Assembly: GCA_041687575.1 (NCBI GenBank)
Contig: JAWLBS010000219.1
Location: forward strand, 1 to 8,788
Source: JANYLN01 sp041687575
GTDB lineage: Bacteria; Planctomycetota; Phycisphaerae; UBA1845; JANYLN01
Length of the DNA stretch: 8,788 bases
Reading direction: 5' to 3'
A program made the translations under genes and the position numbers. The notes under the pieces are model-generated. The model did not search any database. It was not told the origin of the DNA and was given only the letters and a program-made list of their open reading frames with translations. Positions within the stretch are counted from its first letter, which is position 1. Each line of letters begins with the position of its first letter. This document shows, in pieces, positions 5,678 to 8,788 of this stretch.

Positions 5678-7003
5678 ATGGCCTACGAATTCGATACGAG
5701 CAGCTGGGGGCACGCCTGCATTGTCGGCCTCCAGTGGGGTGACGAGGGCAAGGGCAAGATCGTCGACCTGCTGACCGAGCAGTACGACCTGGTGGTCCGC
5801 TACAGCGGCGGGGCCAACGCCGGCCATACCGTCAAGATCGGGCAGGAGAAGTTCGCCCTGCACCTGGTGCCCAGCGGGATCCTCCGCCCCAACGTCATGG
5901 CGGTCATCAGCACCGGCGTCGTGGTCGACCCGGAGGTGCTGCTGGGCGAGATCGATGCGCTTCGCGGCCGGGGCGTGACCATCGACGGCAACCTGCGGAT
6001 CTCCGACCGGGCGCACCTGGTGATGCCGTACCACAAGCTGCAGGACTCGATGAGCGAGTCGGCCGCCAACGGCCCGGAAAAGATCGGCACGACCGCCCGG
6101 GGCATCGGCCCGTGCTACGCCGACAAGATGTATCGCAGCATGGCCCTGCGGGTGGCGGACCTCTACCGGCCCGACGCCTTCCGGCAGAAGCTCGAGGCGA
6201 TCGTCGAGAAGAAGAATATTTTGCTGAAGGCCCTCTACGGCTGCGACAAGGCGATCGACGCGGGGGTGCTCTACGGGCAGTACATGGAGTTCGCCGAGCG
6301 GCTCCGGCCGTTCGTGGTCGACACCACCGCCCTGGTCAACGACGCGATCGCCGACGGCAAACGGGTGCTGTTCGAGGGGGCGCAGGGGACGCTGCTGGAC
6401 ATCGACCACGGGACGTTTCCGTTCGTCACCAGCAGCACCGCCAGTGCGGCCGGGTATGCGGCCGGGGCGGGCGTCTCGCCGCGGACGGTCAAGACGATCC
6501 TGGGGGTGGTCAAGGCCTACACCACGCGGGTGGGCGGTGGTCCGTTCCCGACGGAGCTGCACGACGCCACCGGCCAGTACATCCGCGACAAGGGGCACGA
6601 GTACGGCACGACGACGGGCCGGCCGCGGCGGTGCGGGTGGTTCGACGCCTTCCTTGTAAGGTACTCGACCATCCTGTGCGGCACGACGCACCTGGCGATG
6701 ATGCACCTGGATACCCTGGGCGGGATGGATGAGATGAAGGTGTGCGTCGGCTACGAGGTCAACGGCAAGCGGGTGAAGCACTTCCCGAGCCAGGTGGACG
6801 ACCTCGAGGCGGCCCGACCGGTCTACGAGACGCTCGAAGGCTGGCAAGAGGACATCAGCGAGATGACCTCGTTCGCCGATCTGCCGGCGGCCGCGAAGCG
6901 GTATGTCGAGACGGTCGAAAAGGTGGTCGGGGTGCCGGTGGCGATCGTCAGCGTCGGGCCCGAGCGGCGCCAGACGCTGGTGCGGCCGGCGGTGAACGCA
7001 TAG
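5678..7003 (+). CDS. purA: Adenylosuccinate synthetase
   Basis: This cytoplasmic enzyme joins IMP and aspartate with GTP to form adenylosuccinate, the first committed step to AMP. The 441 residues are close to the family's usual 420-430, with about eight extra N-terminal residues compared with the E. coli protein as I recall it. The signature GLQWGDEGKGK (17-27) holds the catalytic D22. H50 lies in NAGHTVK, and IGTTARGIGPCYADK (136-150) and EGAQGTLLDIDHGTFPFV (233-250) are the IMP-site segments. GHEYGTTTGRPRRCGW (306-321) holds the aspartate-binding loop, and SVGPER (425-430) is the guanine-site motif. All look intact. ATG 5678 is the first possible start, since an in-frame TAG lies six codons upstream. 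It has no recognisable Shine-Dalgarno site, unlike the four minus-strand genes. uppS follows after 15 bp, suggesting cotranscription. Confidence 0.98.
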   Translation: MAYEFDTSSWGHACIVGLQWGDEGKGKIVDLLTEQYDLVVRYSGGANAGHTVKIGQEKFALHLVPSGILRPNVMAVISTGVVVDPEVLLGEIDALRGRGVTIDGNLRISDRAHLVMPYHKLQDSMSESAANGPEKIGTTARGIGPCYADKMYRSMALRVADLYRPDAFRQKLEAIVEKKNILLKALYGCDKAIDAGVLYGQYMEFAERLRPFVVDTTALVNDAIADGKRVLFEGAQGTLLDIDHGTFPFVTSSTASAAGYAAGAGVSPRTVKTILGVVKAYTTRVGGGPFPTELHDATGQYIRDKGHEYGTTTGRPRRCGWFDAFLVRYSTILCGTTHLAMMHLDTLGGMDEMKVCVGYEVNGKRVKHFPSQVDDLEAARPVYETLEGWQEDISEMTSFADLPAAAKRYVETVEKVVGVPVAIVSVGPERRQTLVRPAVNA

Positions 7004-7018
7004 AAGCTGGATGACTGT

Positions 7019-7789
7019 ATGAGCTCTTCGAGTTCCCCTGCGACGGACGTCCTGAAGGATCTGGGCATCGATGCGCGGCAGCTGCCCCGGCACATCGCCA
7101 TCATCATGGACGGCAACGGCCGGTGGGCCCAGCAGCGGGGCTGGCCGCGGATCTTCGGCCATCAGCATGGCGCGCAGGTGGTGCCGAAGATCACCACAGC
7201 GTGCTCGAACCTGGGGCTCGACTGCCTGACGCTCTACTCGTTCAGCGTGGAGAACTGGAACCGCCCGAAGGAGGAGATCGACGCGCTGATGGAGCTGTGC
7301 GTCGAGTACCTGCTTGCCCAGCGGCCGATGATGATGGAGAACAACGTCCGGCTGGCGCACGTCGGCCGGCGGGAGGGTCTCAGCCAGCGGGTGCTGGACG
7401 CCTTCGACGAGACGATGGAGCAGACCTCGGGCAACACCGGCCTGACATTGGCGCTGGCGCTGAACTACGGCAGCCGGACCGAGATCACCGACGCGGTGCG
7501 GCGGATCGCCGAGCGGGTGGCCGCGGGCGAGCTGCGGCCGGACGAGGTGGACGAGGCGACGATTTGCAATTCTTTGTATACAGCCGGCCTGCCGGACCCG
7601 GACCTGTTGATCCGCACGGCCGGCCAGATGCGGATCAGCAACTTCCTGCTCTGGCAGATCAGTTACGCGGAGCTGTACGTGACGGAGACGTTCTGGCCGG
7701 ACTTCAGCGAGCAGCACCTGCATGCCGCGATCCGCGACTACGCCGGTCGCGAGCGGCGGTTCGGCGGGCTGGGCGAGAAGCGGAAGTAG
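7019..7789 (+). CDS. uppS: Undecaprenyl diphosphate synthase (cis-isoprenyl transferase)
   Basis: This enzyme condenses isopentenyl diphosphate onto farnesyl diphosphate in cis to make undecaprenyl diphosphate, the lipid carrier for peptidoglycan and other cell-surface glycans. Its 256 residues are typical. HIAIIMDGNGRWA (25-37) carries the catalytic D31; SFSVENWNRP (74-83) and ALNYGSRTEI (147-156) are conserved. The C-terminal diphosphate-binding motif reads RTAGQMRISNFLLWQ (199-213), then E218 in YAELY. The family usually has RTxGE here, so Q203 replaces Glu at a position aligned with E198 of the E. coli enzyme; R199, R205, S207 and E218 are kept. The ATG at 7019 lies 15 bp after the purA stop and has only a weak TGGA upstream. 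A tiny frame (ATGACTGTATGA, 7011-7022) overlaps the start and is probably chance. The cdsA and dxr genes that often follow uppS are not next to it here. Confidence 0.97.
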   Translation: MSSSSSPATDVLKDLGIDARQLPRHIAIIMDGNGRWAQQRGWPRIFGHQHGAQVVPKITTACSNLGLDCLTLYSFSVENWNRPKEEIDALMELCVEYLLAQRPMMMENNVRLAHVGRREGLSQRVLDAFDETMEQTSGNTGLTLALALNYGSRTEITDAVRRIAERVAAGELRPDEVDEATICNSLYTAGLPDPDLLIRTAGQMRISNFLLWQISYAELYVTETFWPDFSEQHLHAAIRDYAGRERRFGGLGEKRK

Positions 7790-7797
7790 CGGGACGA

Positions 7798-7825
7798 CAG
7801 TTGCCAGTTACCAGTGGCCAGTAGC
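7798..7825. repeat. Four tandem CAGTNNC heptamers
   Basis: CAGTTGC, CAGTTAC, CAGTGGC and CAGTAGC run head to tail with no gap, 9 bp after the uppS stop. The first four bases and the last base are constant while the fifth and sixth vary. A decayed relative lies at 1701-1720. Confidence 0.8.
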
Positions 7826-7852
7826 CGGTGAACAGCAACACCAACAGTCTTC

Positions 7853-7880
7853 CGCAGATTTTCGCAGATTACTCAGATTT
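7853..7880. repeat. CGCAGATT decamer array, copy 2
   Basis: CGCAGATTTT (7853-7862), CGCAGATTAC (7863-7872) and the partial unit TCAGATTT (7873-7880) are followed by GGAACAAC. The unit, the TTC preceding it and the AACAAC following it all match the array at 1736-1764. Confidence 0.75.
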
Positions 7881-7931
7881 GGAACAACTGCCACGACAGC
7901 AACGAATGCAGGGCAGGCATCAAAGCTCAGT

Positions 7932-7957
7932 GGGCGGCAGTAGGCCGGGCTGCGCCC
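7932..7957. repeat. GC-rich hairpin
   Basis: GGGC and GCAG (7932-7940, with one bulged G) pair with CTGC and GCCC (7950-7957) around a TAGGCCGGG loop. No T-run follows. It is the nearest strong hairpin downstream of uppS, but about 140 nt away. Confidence 0.5.
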
Positions 7958-7999
7958 GCCAAAGCATCCGCGGAGCACGGTCGTGTGGGGAGGCGCCAT

Positions 8000-8030
8000 C
8001 TTTGGACTGCGGCGGCGCAGACGCCGCTTT
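8000..8030. repeat. GCGGCG hairpin element beginning TTTGGACTGCGG
   Basis: GCGGCG (8009-8014) pairs with CGCCGC (8022-8027) around a 7-nt loop, inside CTTTGGACTGCGGCG... CGCCGCTTT. From memory, elements of this form recur between genes in Planctomycetota and related phyla; I could not search to confirm it. Confidence 0.5.
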
Positions 8031-8056
8031 GCATTTTCGCCGCCCATAGCTGCTGT

Positions 8057-8120
8057 CAGCCCCCGAACACTTGCAGGCACAGCTCCTCCCGAGACGTGTC
8101 TGTCGTCCCTGCAGGGGCTG
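8057..8120. repeat. Two-part inverted repeat
   Basis: CAGCCCC (8057-8063) pairs with GGGGCTG (8114-8120), and TGCAGG (8072-8077) pairs with CCTGCA (8108-8113), with 8 unpaired bases on the left arm only. The loop contains the small palindrome AGACGTGTCT (8092-8101). It lies upstream of the promoter at 8191-8219, so it is not part of that gene's leader. Confidence 0.5.
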
Positions 8121-8190
8121 AACGACTCGACGCGGTGACGGGCAAGCGGGCCGTTACGCCAATACGGACTACGACGCCGAAAATGTTGCT

Positions 8191-8219
8191 TTGGATTCCT
8201 CGCCATCGGGTTGTATATT
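8191..8219 (+). promoter_or_regulatory. Candidate promoter of the small membrane protein gene
   Basis: TTGGAT (8191-8196) lies 17 bp before TATATT (8214-8219). The -10 matches five of six consensus positions and the -35 three. Transcription would start near 8226, leaving a leader of about 25 nt that contains the GGAGGA site. Confidence 0.5.
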
Positions 8220-8250
8220 GCATTTCCGAAGGCAGCCGGAGGATCGCTTC

Positions 8251-8622
8251 ATGACAGAACCCGACGATCAGGAACAAGCACCGCCGCTCTCCTACGCCCC
8301 GACCGGGCGGGGCTATGAAGAGCCTGAAGCCCCGGGCCTCCTGAAGGCCCTGGTACGTCTGCACGTGATCGGCAACGCCATCGCGTTCTGTTTCATCGCC
8401 GTAGGGAGCATGATGACCCCGCACACGACCAATCTGCTGGCCAGGGGCCCTGGCTTGGTCGTCATAAGGACGGGTGGCGGCTTTGCCGCCATTTTGTTGA
8501 TGATCGGCCTGATCCTGCTCCTGTCCGTCAGCGCCGGCCGGTCCCGGCGCCTGACGGTGACGCTTGTTTGCAGCACGTTCGGATCGCTGCTGCTGGCTCT
8601 GGGAGGTTTTCCGCCGGGCTGA
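8251..8622 (+). CDS. Small membrane protein, three predicted helices, unknown function
   Basis: This 123-residue protein matches no family I recognise. An acidic, proline-containing N-terminal tail (1-28, MTEPDDQEQAPPLSYAP...) is followed by three hydrophobic segments at about 32-54 (VIGNAIAFCFIAVG), 75-93 (GGGFAAILLMIGLILLLSV) and 101-119 (LTVTLVCSTFGSLLLALGGF). The connecting loop RSRR (97-100) between helices 2 and 3 is basic, so by the positive-inside rule it should face the cytoplasm, which would put the acidic tail on the inside or leave helix 1 re-entrant. The ATG at 8251 is chosen over an in-frame ATG at 8191 because GGAGGA lies 7 nt upstream and the earlier ATG overlaps the likely promoter. 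No partner genes are visible. Confidence 0.75.
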   Translation: MTEPDDQEQAPPLSYAPTGRGYEEPEAPGLLKALVRLHVIGNAIAFCFIAVGSMMTPHTTNLLARGPGLVVIRTGGGFAAILLMIGLILLLSVSAGRSRRLTVTLVCSTFGSLLLALGGFPPG

Positions 8623-8691
8623 TGGCCGCACGGTGGGCGGCAGATGCAAGGGGACCGGCCGACGGGAAAGCGTCATCCATTCATGCCTTAT

Positions 8692-8720
8692 TTGCGAGCA
8701 CCTGCGTTATAATTTATACT
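8692..8720 (+). promoter_or_regulatory. Promoter pointing out of the window
   Basis: TTGCGA (8692-8697) lies 17 bp before TATACT (8715-8720), matching four and five of six consensus positions. A second TATAAT (8708-8713) overlaps the region but has no fitting -35. The local AT-rich stretch contrasts with the GC-rich gene before it. Confidence 0.55.
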
Positions 8721-8738
8721 TTGCCCAAGGCGGCTTCC

Positions 8739-8788
8739 ATGTTATCTCTGGTGTATATGCCTTCAGCTGAAAGCGGAGACTCTCCGCA
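8739..8788 (+). CDS. Possible 5' end of a gene cut by the window edge
   Basis: An ATG at 8739 opens a frame that stays open to the last base (MLSLVYMPSAESGDSP...). It lies about 12 nt after the predicted start of transcription from the promoter at 8692-8720, with only a weak AAGG as ribosome site. Sixteen codons are too few to name a product; an in-frame ATG at 8757 is another possible start. Confidence 0.3.
   Translation, partial: MLSLVYMPSAESGDSP

Larger units (their letters stand above)
7790..8250. other. Repeat-rich intergenic island 2
   Basis: These 461 bp separate uppS from the small membrane protein gene. No credible gene is seen; the open frames here translate repeats into low-complexity Arg/Pro-rich strings. 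In order it holds a CAGTNNC heptamer array, a CGCAGATT decamer array, a GC hairpin, a GCGGCG hairpin, a larger two-part inverted repeat, and the promoter of the next gene. No T-tailed terminator for purA-uppS was found. Confidence 0.7.

Noticed and set aside
7011..7022. Three-codon leader peptide overlapping the uppS start
   Set aside because: ATGACTGTATGA has no ribosome site and is short enough to be chance.
5501..7723. 740-codon open frame on the minus strand
   Set aside because: It lies antisense to the clear purA and uppS genes and translates to Arg/His/Pro-rich low-complexity sequence, as expected for the complement of GC-rich coding DNA.
7808..8206. 132-codon minus-strand frame in island 2
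   Set aside because: It merely translates the heptamer, decamer and hairpin repeats (for example NLRKSAE and RLRRRSP); no ribosome site or domain.

Overview
The window reads as a piece of chromosome from a GC-rich bacterium, most probably a Planctomycetota member, perhaps of the Phycisphaerae. The clues are a secreted beta-helix protein ending in a dockerin-like repeat pair, a formylglycine-type sulfatase, and intergenic islands built of short degenerate tandem repeats and GC-rich hairpins. The taxonomic call is inference from gene content and style; no marker gene is present. No mobile element, CRISPR array, rRNA or tRNA was recognised.

Layout. Four genes lie on the minus strand, reading right to left: asd (aspartate-semialdehyde dehydrogenase, 4458-5480), a degenerate receiver-domain protein with a cysteine-rich tail (3551-4213), a secreted beta-helix/dockerin protein (2037-3428), and a sulfatase (144-1598). 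Diverging from asd are purA (5678-7003) and uppS (7019-7789) on the plus strand, 15 bp apart and probably one operon. After a repeat-rich gap comes a small three-helix membrane protein (8251-8622). A good promoter and a possible gene start lie at the right edge. The asd-purA gap looks like a back-to-back divergent promoter region, and asd ends at a textbook intrinsic terminator (4341-4385).

Functions. asd, purA and uppS are housekeeping genes for diaminopimelate, lysine, threonine and methionine synthesis, for AMP synthesis, and for the undecaprenyl carrier of peptidoglycan. The sulfatase and the beta-helix protein belong to the polysaccharide and sulfate-ester functions common in Planctomycetota, but the window does not show that they share a substrate. 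The pseudo-receiver protein has its own strong promoter and could be cotranscribed with the beta-helix gene.

Nothing here is clearly a new multi-gene system. The items most worth following are the pseudo-receiver protein, which lacks the residues of a phosphorylatable receiver but carries five C-terminal cysteines, and two separate intergenic islands (about 1694-1890 and 7798-7960) that share the same mosaic of heptamer and decamer repeats. Gene starts were reset from the longest open frames using Shine-Dalgarno sites, signal peptides and motif positions.
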